In this document: piece after piece, positions 9,847 through 20,395 of the stretch
Numbering within the stretch: position 1 is the stretch's first letter
Layout: every line of letters begins with the position of its first letter
Origin: Leptoclinus maculatus
Taxonomy: Eukaryota > Chordata > Actinopteri > Perciformes > Stichaeidae
Reading direction: 5' to 3'
DNA: 64,000 nt
NCBI GenBank assembly: GCA_032191485.1
Contig: JAVDOI010000008.1
Span: forward strand, 3,239,799 to 3,303,798
Program-made: the position numbers and the translations under genes
The notes under the pieces: model-generated
Told to the model about the DNA's origin: nothing
Databases searched by the model: none
What the model saw: only the letters and a program-made list of their open reading frames with translations

Positions 9847-11776
9847 CCTGGATTCCCATCACCGCGAAGATGTAACCGGAAAACATGTGGATTAAGAGAT
9901 TTGACCAAGAGAAGTAGCCCGAGATCCGTGTCAGCGTGTCACGCAAACCTGCACAGATGAAGACGAAAAGATGCCGTCAGTCGTTATTTGACTAAAACAG
10001 TGTCACACACACACACAACAAATTCAATTCATGTGCACTCATGTTTAAAGATAGATCGTTGACCTTCTTAATTAACTGTAATTTATGTTCTTAAAGATTC
10101 TTTAGACGAACCAGTAAAAAGAAAGCTGCAATAATCCAAGCGGCTTGTATTAAAAGTATGTTTCAGCATTGTTGTTTTGAATTGCATTAGACAGTATTAC
10201 GATCTTCTGGTAATTCAGTGTTTACATCCATTGTTCTTGCCAGATAGAGGACATGTTATATTAGGTTTAAGTTCTCAAAGTACAGTTTTCACACGGCCAA
10301 TGAAATGTTTCTTAAATATAATGAAAACAGAAGGAAGCAGACCATCACATCGATCTACACCCATAGAGTCACATTAAAAGCTTGAAATGTTCCACCACGT
10401 TAACACCGAGGACCACAGCAAATTGAAACGTCGACTTACTTTCAATCCGGCCAAACAGTCGCAACAGCCCGAGCATATGAAGGGCCTTCACGTCGAGGCC
10501 GACGAACTCCAGGAAGTAGTAAGACAGCCTGAAGGGACAGAAGTTTTATTTTCTGTTTTCATATGCAAAAATAAAAATGTACACGCATTCCAATACTGAA
10601 TATGAAACCAATCTGCTCATGAATAAGACAAGAGCCGATTGTTCAAAAACCTTTTTGAGTAAGGCCTTCTTTAAACTAAAAAAAGTCAGGCCAGTCTGAA
10701 AAAAGTAGTTTGAAACACTCTGCTGTGTTTGTGAGTGAATGATCGTGTATGTTTTCTTTAACACCAGGAGAAAGGGAGAATTGAAACGTGGTGTTCTCCT
10801 AAGGTGACTGATGTTTATCAGCAGACGAAGGAGAAAAAAAAAAAGTGTGATTTTTCCGGCATGAGTGAAAGGCATTGTGGGATACTCACTCTGCTAAGTT
10901 GATGAACAGGTCCAACTTGTTCGAGTGGCAGCTGAGGTAACTCCCTTCATAGCCAAAGCCTCCCTTGGCCAACATCTTGATGAGCATTTCCACATTAAAA
11001 AATGCCACGACAAAGGTATACTGGCAATACATAATGAAAGAAAGAATAACCGTTAAACAAAGTAGAAACAACAATGCTAATGCTAACATAAGTGGCAAGA
11101 GTACTGTTGTGTTTACTCATAAATACAGAGGGACATCTTGGATGTATTGTATATAAAATAAGCGTTTTAGGTTGTCATTAGCCTGCTATGATTTTGCTAG
11201 ACTAAAGTATGTGGCGTGTGTTTTCACAGAGAGAAAGGAGACTTTTTAAATTGTATCTAAACTTAAAAGAGTGCAGGTGTCATTCTAACCGCCATTCCGT
11301 AGCTCCTCTCGCGACCAGCCACGTACATGAGCAGAATCAATGCGTTGACGACGACCACGAGTATGGACACAGAATCCAACCACGTGGAGGACGAGGTTAA
11401 AGTCCCAACTCATGTTCATTCATTCATAAAACTTAACAGAGGACCGGTGATCACATACTAGAAATACCTAATGGGACTAATGATGGCTAGTTTAAACAAT
11501 GTGATAATAGCAACAGTGTAGCCTTTACTCTGAAATATACATATTGGTATATCTACTCAAGCATAGTCACGTTTGTATTATTCTTAACCATATTTGGGCA
11601 TGCCAGGTGTCAGACACAGGTTAAACTTGCAGCAGTAAGAAAGGATATGGGCTACAGGCCACTTTCAGACACCAGTTACGGGGTCTCGTGGTCTGTTTGA
11701 ACCGGCCAAAGACCTCCGGGGCCAGAGCCGGGTACGGCAGCTCCGTGGAGTCGCCGGCTAGTGTCACTTCACTCAT
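9847..11776 (-). CDS. T-type calcium channel-like gene: N-terminus and domain I (S1-S5), five exons, apparently incomplete
   Basis: Five minus-strand exons join in frame: 11776-11656, 11408-11290, 11020-10890, 10528-10440 and 9948-9847, about 187 codons. Exon 1 begins MSEVTLAGDSTELPYPALAP and continues to FKQTTRPRNWCLK. The PYPALAP ... TRPR(N/S)WC signature is that of CACNA1G/H/I N-termini. Exon 2 gives an S1-like helix (WLDSVSILVVVV). Exon 3 gives S2-S3 (AFFNVEMLIKM and NKLDLFINLAE, compare the family pattern AFF.VEM..KM and N.LDFFI). Exon 4 gives S3-S4 (LDVKALHMLGLLRLFGR). Exon 5 gives the S4-S5 linker and S5, ending FAVMGIQ. Donors and acceptors of exons 2-5 are consensus-like and phases agree (0, 2, 1). 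The exon 1 donor and exon 2 acceptor are weaker and were chosen by phase only. In S4 the five T-type charge positions read K, H, G, R, R. I found no pore exon with the T-type EGW motif to the left; a LINE fragment lies there instead. The gene may be a divergent or degenerate paralogue, or the rest may be too diverged for me to recognise. Other six-helix channel families are possible. Confidence 0.62.
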
Positions 11777-14552
11777 GATTGAGTTACAGCAGAGTTACTC
11801 TGGAGGGAGGTCGAAAAGAGAGAGGTGAACAGAGGAATGGGCTAAAGTGAAGAAAAAACAATCATGCATTGCATATATCACACATAACGCTGTCACATAT
11901 TAATGTTTTAGCATTTCCGGTTAACTCGTGAAGGTGGAGCTAATGCGTGTGCTGTTGTGTAGACGTAAAAATTCCAAATGTGTCCCAGTTCATCTGGTGT
12001 TGCCCTGTATGCAAACGAGTCAGCTGACCGGAAGTAAACTTGCGGCCAAAGTGCCGTTGAAACGGTCTTTTCAAATGGTTCATCCTTTTTCATGAAAGGC
12101 ATCACGATGCTTTGCATACAACATCCTTCTTCATTAGCTTAGCATCTAAAAACTAAATATTAAAACATTTAAACATTAGAATGTCTAATACACATTTGAC
12201 AGTAAACAGCTGAAAGGTGTTTGTATAATGTTATTATAGACGTATTTCTGATCATAGACTCTCTAAAAATAATTTTTACATCAATTAAAATCATTTTAAA
12301 AATAATATTTTGTGTCAGATTGATGTTTTTTAGTGAGTAGACAGTGAAATAAGCCTACTACATTTCCATGCCAATTTAAATTAAAGTAAGTTAGATATTA
12401 ACATAGCTGGTAAAATGAATTAGTTAATTATAACTCATTAAAACTGTAGATAACGTTTAATATTTACCTTCATTATGTAACCTGACAAAAACTGATGCTA
12501 GAGCATTGTTTCTAGCTAGTTAGCTGAACGCGAGTTAGCACTTGAAGCAGTTAGCGTTAGGTAACGTCAGTTATATTTGCTGAAGCTGAACTAAAATTAC
12601 TAGCATGATTCTTGCAATGTTTGGGTTGTATTCACATGTACTTTTTGTACAAATGTCTCAGCTAACTAACGTTAAATTAACTGTAACGTTAGATGCTAGC
12701 TGGCTAATGTAGAGGCTTAGCTAACGTTAGCCTTAACTGGCATGAAAAGGACCAAAGGATCCAGGTTAGTACTCTTAGGTTTGCTAAACACAAGCGATTA
12801 TTGCTAAAAAAAAAAAAAGACATGAGCCAATATATATGGTGTCTATTTTGCATCAAAAGTACTTACCAGAAAAAAAAGTTGACTTGTAAGTCCTTGTAAG
12901 TCCTATGTCCGCTTGTAAGTCCTTCTTGTAAATGTTTCTTAGAAATCCGTTGGGGTTAAAAAGACCCTTGAGTTAATTTAGCCAACCTTGACAGGTGCGT
13001 GTGAAGCTCAAATTTTGTTTTAGTCTTCAGTGACAGCCAATGAAATTGCTTGGCTGGATACAGGCCGACACGCCCCCTCATTGTTCATCAGTCATGTGAT
13101 TGGACGCTGCAGCCGATCGGACTGATATGTTTTTTTTTTAACATGTAAACAGTGAAGACGGACCACAAACAACTTTCTAAATATATTAGAAAGATTTGTC
13201 TTGTCTTTTCATAATCTGATGTTTCCCTCACTAACTTTTATTATGGATACAATTAAAGTCAGAGAGAGCTGGAGAGACGAAACACTTTTTACATCATGTA
13301 TCATCATTTCATTCGGTCACGTGAGGCTGTTCATTCCTGAGTGTCGGGTTTGATGAGTTTTATCATTTAAGAGAAACAATAATCATATTCTGGGTTAATT
13401 AATATCGACGTCACAATCTGAATTTCAAAACGTACAGACGCAAATAATTCACAAATCAGACGATCGCATTCCGCCGTTGATCCTGCGCTTATAAACAGAA
13501 CACAGGACACAGTTTGTTAACAGGCTACAGAGAGACAACACCTCTACAGTGATGATAACTGTGTGTCTTTATTAGTTATTAGTATTATTAGTTACTATTA
13601 TTAAGTACAGTGATCATGTGAACAAACTTCTCAAAAGTCTCTCCAGCTGTTAAAGCCGACTGACAGCTGATCCAGCTGATTGTGATCATCAGCCACCGTC
13701 ATCAGAAACAGACGTCGCTTCACGTGACGCAACCGAGGAAAGGACGTCTCACGTCTATTAAAACATATTTCCTCGTTCCTCTCTCCTCGCATGGTTTCCT
13801 CCATGCATCCCTGGTGGGAGGGACTAAGACGCAAGGAAAGGAGCCAAGTGAGGGAAACGGGGATGCAATTAAGAGACTTGAGAAGTAGCTACCCGTGATC
13901 AAAGATAAATATAAACTGAGCAATGTGAATCCCACTTTGTTGATTGCTTCTTCTGATTATTATTTGATTGTAGTGGCAGACATGTTAGTGCTAATGTGAC
14001 TGGTATATTTAATTCAAAGACTATGAACATTTCCCAGGCCTACCCAATCACTAACCCTGATGCCTGCAGACACTTGGACCTCTTCCTCCTCACTCATGGT
14101 CTTCAGCTCCACAGCTAATATCACCCAAAGAGATGCAGTCAGGAAGATATGGGTCAACCAAACACTCATTAAAGGCTTCCCATATATGATGGATATGATG
14201 TCTAAATGGAAGGATTTCCACCCTCTACACCTGCAACCACGTGTCCCTAAACGAGATTGGTACATTACAAAGACGTCTTCTATTCAGAGGGCACTTTGTT
14301 TGCACAGTTGCTAAGTTGCTGTTTTTGTTGAGTGTCCCACTGAGCTCAGCCCACTTCATTCTTTTTGTTAAGAAGAATAAAGGGCGCTCGTTACCAAGCA
14401 GCACTTTTTACGTGTTGTGCCTGTAAGCAGCCGTTGTGCCACCGTCTGCTGTACTTTCTCCCCACGGTGTTCCTGACAGGCCAACAAACAGTACAAGATC
14501 AAACCTTACAGATCAGGAGATATCTCCGGAAAATTCAAGGTGAGCAGATAAA
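11777..14552. other. Intergenic between the channel-like gene and the plus-strand four-exon gene
   Basis: The first part (11777-12130) could be the promoter side of the minus-strand channel-like gene. It has an ETS-like GACCGGAAGT at about 12027. At 12515-12745 there is a patchy run of GCTAACGTTAG-type words, and at 12875-12930 an imperfect CTTGTAAGTC tandem. At 13040-13120 two CCAAT-type motifs (agccaatgaa, gattgg) could serve a plus-strand promoter. At 13600-13900 the sequence resembles a dispersed repeat. No coding exon was recognised. Confidence 0.4.
12515..12745 (+). repeat. Patchy TAACGTTAGC-word cluster
   Basis: Many overlapping words of the form gttagc, taacgtta and gctagc occur in about 230 bp (for example gctaactaacgtta and gcttagctaacgttag). 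This is common in fish genomes as degenerate simple sequence. It is palindrome-rich and has no coding potential. Confidence 0.5.
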
Positions 14553-16063
14553 ATGGTTCCAGACAGTTTGTTGCATCCACTGTCCAGAGTCTGCTTTGAC
14601 GACAAAATCAAATTCTTTGCAAGTCAGCATCTCTCTTTGGCAAGAAGCAAATGGTTCACTCTGCCCGAGACGGAGAGCCACAGCGACGTGTGGAGCATCA
14701 AGCCCCCGGATTTCTCTCTTAAACTGTACAGAACTCTGTCAGATCCTCAGAGGAAAGAAAGAAAGACGCATTCAAATCTAGACGTGCCTCGACTCAGTGA
14801 AACGAAGAAGAGAACCGGAGTATTTCTACCCAATGTTGTACACGAGAGTCACCAGAGGGACGAGTCTCCAGAGTTCATCACATCATACCGGCCTCCCGGT
14901 GCTCTGGAGTCTGAGCTCATGTTTGTCAAGAGTGGGAAGTACCTCTGTGGGCCTTACAAGAACCCCAAACCACATGACTTCAGACCGGTACGTGTCTGCA
15001 AGTACGCTTCACACCTTCTTCTGTGTGTTTGTCCTGTGCATGGTGAACACCAAACATCTCTGTGGTCGTAATGTTTGATTTGACCACAAGGTGGCGATAA
15101 ACACAAAAGTAAAACATTTATTTATTTTTTGTCACTGATTCCAGCTCAACGAGGACCTTCCAGACATAGTTACTACATATGAGAGAGATCCTGGTAACCT
15201 GCATTTAAAATTAAAACACTTGGACAAAAGTGAGTGAATTAACTTCATCTTTACGGAGAATAATAACTGCACTTAAAGAAGATTTGTTTGAGGAGGGTGC
15301 AGCGTGTCTTATTCGGTCAAATTGCCTTTTTTATTTACATTTTAAAACACCATTGTAAAAAGGGACAAATGAATATATTGTCTTTTTTTTCAAGTCCGGA
15401 CCCCCAGATCCGGGTCAAACTCAAGTTCACGGGACACCCAGGCCGGGATGGACACGTATAGACCTGCAGAGCCCAGATGGGATGCGGAGCTCGTTCTCCC
15501 TCGGCTGCTCTGGCCTCCAAAATCAGCCTCATATACAGTCAGTGGTGTTTATTGTGGTGTTACATTGTTCAGACTCAAACTACAATCACTTAATCATCAT
15601 GCAGATTGTAGAAGTCATGACTTAAAGGACTTTATTTAATGTGATTACTACATTTTAGAGGGAGATATTGTAGTTTTCACTACACTACATTTACCTGACA
15701 GATATATTTACTTTCAGATTAAGATTTTCCATATTAAACACATGATGTGTTATTAAATATGATGCATTGTTATGGACACCACCTCACTATGAAGTAGTTG
15801 AGGATAGCTCCACTTCGACCAACAGTAAAGTACTGCTTACATATTGATACATCTACAACAATGATCCAATAACAATCAGTACTTTTACTTTTGAAACCTG
15901 AAGTACATTATGTTGCTAATGTACTTTTACTTCAGTACAATTTTGAATGTAGGACTATTGAATGTCTGTTTCACAGAGACATGGAGGAAGAAGAGGAGCG
16001 TACAGCGCATTCTTGGACCGCGTGGAGGAGAAACTCTCCAGATCGTGGAAAAATACTCTTTAA
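14553..16063 (+). CDS. Four-exon gene of unknown function (249 codons), possible C7orf78-like protein
   Basis: Exon 1 (14553-14987) starts MVPDSLLHPLSRVCFDDKIK, with an in-frame TGA twelve bases before the ATG, and ends at CCG|GTACGT. Exon 2 is 15145-15229 (acceptor TTCCAG, donor AAAA|GTGAGT), exon 3 is 15395-15537 (acceptor TTTTCAAG, donor ACA|GTCAGT), and exon 4 is 15977-16063 (acceptor TTTCACAG, stop TAA). All junction phases agree. The protein is soluble-looking, basic and proline-rich. It has the segment TSYRPPGALESELMFVKSGK, then YLCGPYKNPKPHDFRPLNED, and a C-terminal RRGAYSAFLDRVEEKL tail. No signal peptide or membrane helix is visible. The style (short, Pro/Tyr-rich, GPY and DFRP motifs) resembles small ciliary or sperm microtubule-associated proteins. 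The location between vwde and arl4a makes an orthologue of the human 7p21.3 gene C7orf78 possible, but I cannot confirm that name. Function unknown. The coherent splicing makes a real gene likely. Confidence 0.68.
15640..15960 (+). repeat. Dispersed repeat, stepped 'AAGTAC' family, inside intron 3 of the four-exon gene
   Basis: Contains actacattttagagggagat, attgtagttttcactac and tacatttacctgacagat, then tacttttacttcagtacaat. This is the same word order as 16765-16945, with an internal insertion. It sits just upstream of the exon 4 acceptor. Confidence 0.55.
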
Positions 16064-16764
16064 AACAATATATATTTTTACTGGTGCTTTCTTTAAATGG
16101 TGCGTTAAGCATCATATTTTAACATACATACTATAGTTAGACAGATTTTGATAGTTGGGATTACAGGGCACAGCACATTTATTTTTAAAGTCCATGTCAA
16201 TAATAATGCATGTTTTAGACAATTTTATACATTTCAGATCGACACAATATTAACTTAAAGCCATTTCCCAACGCATATTGTGTTTTTTAATTCATCTGAA
16301 TGTGTTTTTACTATCTTGCAGGAAAAGGTTTGGATCAATATCAATAAGGTTTAAATGAAATATATGTATGAACATTGTCCCTCTACTGTAGAAGTTACAG
16401 TTTGTTAGTGTTGAGTTGTGACGTTGTGAAAAGGACTAAATAGAAGTGACACATTTACGGTGATGGAGGAAGACGTGCAGCGACTGTTGGTGTCATGAAG
16501 GCCACATTACGGAGCCCACTGGTCCACTGACAGCTGCTCATTCCGTACCCCGAGAATGAGAAACATGTGAAGTCCACACGTGTTCTGGAGCATATCTGAA
16601 ATAGCTGCACACATATGTGTTCACCGAGTCATCTGTGACGACCTGCATAACTCGCAGACTAAATATAAAAATGAAAAGAATATCAGTCGTCGCATCAAAC
16701 CACATGACCCTCACAGGCCACCATGTGTTTCTCTTATTTTAATGTATTTCTAGACTATGGTATT

Positions 16765-16945
16765 TGCAGAGGTGGAAAGTAACTAAGTACATTTACTGAA
16801 GAACTGTACTTAAGTACAGAATAGAGGTACTTGTATTTCCATTTCCTGCAACTTTATACTTCTATACACCACTATACATCAATGGGAAATGTTGTACTTT
16901 TTCCTCCTCTACTTTTATCTGATACCTTACTACTACTTCCTGTTA
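16765..16945 (+). repeat. Dispersed repeat, stepped 'AAGTAC' family, best copy
   Basis: Begins gaggtggaaagtaactaagt, then acatttactgaagaactgta and cttaagtacagaatagaggt, then acttgtatttccatttcctg and a ctatacaccactatac segment. This is a very common percomorph interspersed element. Other copies or pieces lie near 4450, 7011, 8885, 15640, 39265, 42360, 45050 and 46545. Confidence 0.7.
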
Positions 16946-17177
16946 CTTTGCATATTCGTATTAATAATACAAAATCAACAAATCAATCATAGTGATTACT
17001 TCTTCCTTATGTCTCACTGTGAGAATAAACATAAATATGAAGACCAGCTGGTGTTTGTTGTCCTCCGTGCACGGTGGGTTGTAGTGGCTGCAGTGAGAAG
17101 TGCTGCTGCTTGTCCTGCTGCTTCTCCGGCCAATCATTTTAAACAAAAACACGCGGACGAATGGGGCGGCGCTGTTT

Positions 17178-17180
<3 letters not shown>

Positions 17181-17211
<31 letters not shown>
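17181..17211 (+). repeat. (CA)n microsatellite
   Basis: About 15 CA units followed by a pyrimidine-rich stretch, 0.6 kb upstream of the arl4a promoter. Confidence 0.95.
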
Positions 17212-17213
<2 letters not shown>

Positions 17214-17749
17214 CTCTCCCTCTCTCTCCATACACACACAAACGAACAGAAAAGGGGAAAACACGCCGACCCACCGAGCTGAATCTACGGTATGTTCAAA
17301 TTTCACCTTTTAACATTTAAACGTTACAACCACGTGCGTTTTAAATGCTACCTGAGCGTCCGCGTGTGTGGTTTTAATATGGGTCACAAAAAACACCATA
17401 GTAGTAATGTTGAAGCCTCAAGACTGTAGACTATCTAGCTGGCATTTAGGAGTGTAATGTGGAGGAACATTGTATCAAAACTTCTGTGTCAAAACTTGTT
17501 GGTTTTACGTCAAAAATTAACCCGTAAAAAGTGTAATTTCTAGACATTTTAAAGCGGATACACTCAACTTCTAAATTAAATTTACCATCGTCGCCAATGT
17601 AGTCGTTTTTTATTTTATTAAAACCTAATTTAAAACGCATCGGCTAGCTTACAGTCTGTGTTCGGATCAATAACTATAAATTATTGATGGCAAAAGTAAA
17701 AAAAAGAAAAAAGAAATGGTGTGACGGAGCAACAGGTGATCCTGGTTCC

Positions 17750-17990
17750 CGGGCAAGACGCGTGATTGACAGCCGTCTTTAGCCAATCGGCTGGCAGAGA
17801 ACGGAGTGCACGCGCCAATCGCGCGCGTCCGCAGTGTTTCGTGTGGGCGTTGATCCCTGACTGACAGCGGTGTCATCGGCGGTAGAGCCACACTGGGACA
17901 CCGAGAGGACAGGCAGACAGAGAGGGTGTCTCCGCTACTGAAGGAAGGATTTTTCTGTCGTCGTTGCGACACAAGAGGTGGAAATACAAC
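17750..17990 (+). promoter_or_regulatory. arl4a: arl4a promoter and non-coding exon 1
   Basis: A GC-rich segment with two CCAAT boxes (ccaat at 17783-17787 and 17815-17819) and no obvious TATA box, typical of a broadly expressed vertebrate gene. A consensus donor at 17990|17991 (ACAAC|GTGAGTTG) would end a non-coding first exon. The intron would run to an acceptor at 18948 (TGCTTTCAG). The exact transcription start is not visible; about 17860-17900 is plausible. It is linked to arl4a by position and by the known pattern of a 5' UTR exon plus a single coding exon in ARL4 genes. Confidence 0.6.
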
Positions 17991-18028
17991 GTGAGTTGAA
18001 TTTAAGGCTGTTTAGACTCCGGAGAGGA

Positions 18029-18030
<2 letters not shown>

Positions 18031-18071
<41 letters not shown>
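18031..18071 (+). repeat. (GT)n microsatellite in arl4a intron 1
   Basis: Twenty GT units beginning 40 bases after the proposed exon 1 donor. Confidence 0.95.
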
Positions 18072-19040
18072 CAGAGAGGATTATGTTTCATGTTTTCTCT
18101 ACAGATGGCTCAGACTGGTAGGTAGACAATTCTGGACTGGTCATAAAATAAGGCACCTGTCGTGTAGATACTTGTTAAACCTGCAATGTGACATCCAGAT
18201 TAAATACCGAGCCATTGGAGGCTAAACTCCCTTTTTTTAAATCACAGTTAAGGATGTAGTACTATACTAAACATGACAGTGAAACACTGGCCCCCTGTAG
18301 GAATGTTAAGTGATACCCTATGAGATGAATTCATTAAACTTAGAACAATATGGTGGCTGTAAGACATTATTTGGGATTTAAGGTGGCTTTAAGGTCTTCG
18401 TTGTGTAACTTTAAGTTTGAAATGAAAGTAAAGGATGGTTTCTGTAGCAGGTGACGCACTACTGTGGACTTTGACTGACGTGAAAAATGAATACGCCCAT
18501 CATTCACGCTCATACCTCAAAGAAAAACTTTGTAACTGCACAAGTAAACAACCCTAAAATGCAGCCACACTAAAAAAAAATCAACATATTCTGTAATGCT
18601 GATTTCCTCCTCACAGATTATATGATAGAGACACATTACACATGGTGATTTGATCTATTGTTATCATAAAGTGCAGCTTTAAAGGGAGACTATTTACCTT
18701 TTCAAAGAAAACATGTCATGTGACTTACACGACTCAGTTTGACTTCATGACTCTTCTCTTGTGCTTTTGTTCACCCGATGATTATCTCTTTAAAGCAACA
18801 GACTCAAGAGAATGTAGGGAAATTAAATGTGCTGTAATCCTGTAATTGCCGCTTGTGGCCACAGTTGCTTTTCAGTCAAAGTTGCACAGTCTTGTTTTAA
18901 GTGCTGTCTTGTGTTTCAGCCACAATAACACTTGCAGTTTGCTTTCAGGTAATCGCTGAATATTTGGAATATCAGCAGCTCTGAGGATTATTGCCGGACT
19001 GGTATTGGATCACACCTCCCAAAACTGCCAATCCTTCCTC

Positions 19041-19070
19041 ATGAGGAAAGATGGGGAATGGATTGTCTGA
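19041..19070 (+). promoter_or_regulatory. Short upstream ORF overlapping the arl4a start
   Basis: An ATG at 19041 opens a nine-codon frame that ends in TGA at 19068-19070, offset by one frame from the arl4a ATG at 19051. The upstream ATG has a weak context (pyrimidine at -3). The arl4a ATG has A at -3 and G at +4, so leaky scanning should favour the main ORF. Confidence 0.5.
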
Positions 19071-19653
19071 ACAACCCAGCTTCCTCTCCAACGTCCCGTT
19101 CTTCCAGTCGTTTCACATCGCCATCCTCGGCCTGGACTCGGCGGGTAAGACCACCGTTCTGTACCGACTGCAGTTCAACGAGTTTGTGAACACGGTGCCC
19201 ACCAGAGGTTTCAATGCGGAGAAGGTGAAAGTGTCCCTGGGCGACCACCGGACCGTGACGTTCCACTTCTGGGACGTGGGCGGCCAGGAGAAGCTGCGGC
19301 CCCTGTGGAAGTCGTACACGCGATGCACGGACGGCATCATATTCGTGGTGGACTCCGTGGACGCGGAGCGCATGGAGGAGGCCAAGACGGAGCTCCACAA
19401 AATCGCCAAGACCTCCGAGAACCAAGGGGTGCCCCTGCTGGTGGTAGCCAACAAGCAGGATTTGAGAAAGTCTTTGGGACTCGCTGAGATTGAGAAGTTG
19501 CTGGCGCTGAAAGAGCTGGGCCCAGCTACTCCCTGGCACCTGCAGCCGACCTGCGCCATCATCGGGGACGGACTCAAGGAGGGCCTGGACAGACTCCATG
19601 ACATGATCCTGAAAAGGAGGAAGGCGCTGCGGCAGCAGAGAAAAAAGAGATAG
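19051..19653 (+). CDS. arl4a: ADP-ribosylation factor-like GTPase 4A (Arl4a), complete, intronless CDS
   Basis: ARL4A is a membrane-associated small GTPase of the ARF family. It acts at the plasma membrane and Golgi (recruiting cytohesin/ARNO and ELMO) and can enter the nucleus. The 200-residue product has the usual family length. Gly2 after MGNGLS fits N-myristoylation. The P-loop GLDSAGKT is at residues 27-34, switch I Thr51 sits in the TVPTRGF context, DVGGQ is at 75-79, NKQD at 134-137, and a TCAIIGDG stretch supplies the G5 box. The C-terminus ends in a polybasic RRKALRQQRKKR tail, the ARL4-type nuclear-localisation and membrane signal. Similarity along the whole length is closest to ARL4A rather than ARL4C or ARL4D (for example SEQPSFLSN at the start and HLQPTCAIIGDGL). 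The single coding exon is normal for ARL4 genes. Codon use is GC-rich compared with the flanks. Teleosts may carry duplicate arl4a genes; which copy this is cannot be told from the sequence alone. Confidence 0.96.
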   Translation: MGNGLSEQPSFLSNVPFFQSFHIAILGLDSAGKTTVLYRLQFNEFVNTVPTRGFNAEKVKVSLGDHRTVTFHFWDVGGQEKLRPLWKSYTRCTDGIIFVVDSVDAERMEEAKTELHKIAKTSENQGVPLLVVANKQDLRKSLGLAEIEKLLALKELGPATPWHLQPTCAIIGDGLKEGLDRLHDMILKRRKALRQQRKKR

Positions 19654-20395
19654 ACTTGTCGTGATATACAGACTCGCCTGCTGTTTATATGTGAAGGAAA
19701 CAAAAGGATATTCTCCTGGGTGGACACAGACATGTCCACTGCAGGTCCACATTCAAAATGCTGAGTTTTATCAGTCCTAAAGCTCCAGGTCATGTGACGA
19801 TGCTGGTGATCAGGAAGTGACGGTTAAAGGAATACAGTATGAAGATGGGAAAGTTTCAGACATGTGTGGCTATGCTATAAAAGAGTTTATATGGATTAAA
19901 AAGCACTGAGGGTTTGGGGTCTGGAAGGGTGATGGAAGTTGAGGATGTTTCATGAACGACTGTTCTAAACAACATTACCAAAAAAAAAGTAATTTAAGAA
20001 AACTAGTTGAAGGTTTATTTGGTAAATGATTGAACGTTGTTACACCAGAGGAGCAACAAAATATCCGTTTGATATGACTGTTCCACACGTTATTATATCT
20101 TGTTCATTTTTTACACTGGACTTTCTTTGTGAAAGAAAAGTATTACATGCATTATTGCATTATTATCGATTTGCTTGCTGTCTTATATATCTCATTTAAA
20201 AAAAAAAAAGCACTTTAGAGTATCTCTTCGTATGAAGTTTACAGTTTCTAAATAGAGCATATTGTGTTGGATTTTACAGAAATGTTTGGGCAAAATGCAA
20301 CAGATGCAACTGTAGTTGGTCCACATCGGCCACGTTGTCATTAGAGAGGTTATGCATTGTGTTTTTGCTTAATAAAACATATTTAGAGCAATGTT
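19654..20395 (+). other. arl4a: arl4a 3' UTR with poly(A) signal at 20371-20376
   Basis: AT-rich sequence after the stop codon TAG, ending near an AATAAA hexamer at 20371-20376. That would give a 3' UTR of about 0.74 kb. No competing canonical hexamer was noticed closer to the stop. Confidence 0.6.

Larger units (their letters stand above)
16064..17749. other. Intergenic between the four-exon gene and arl4a
   Basis: AT-rich DNA with a fuller stepped AAGTAC repeat (16765-16945) and a CA microsatellite (17181-17211). No exon was recognised. Confidence 0.5.

Noticed and set aside
13600..13900. Minus-strand 67-codon frame as a small gene
   Set aside because: The region looks like a dispersed repeat (for example catggtttcctccatgcatc) and overlaps equally open frames on the other strand.
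19039..19793. Two long minus-strand frames (237 and 226 codons) opposite arl4a
   Set aside because: They are mirror frames of the GC-rich arl4a coding sequence, with no family similarity of their own.
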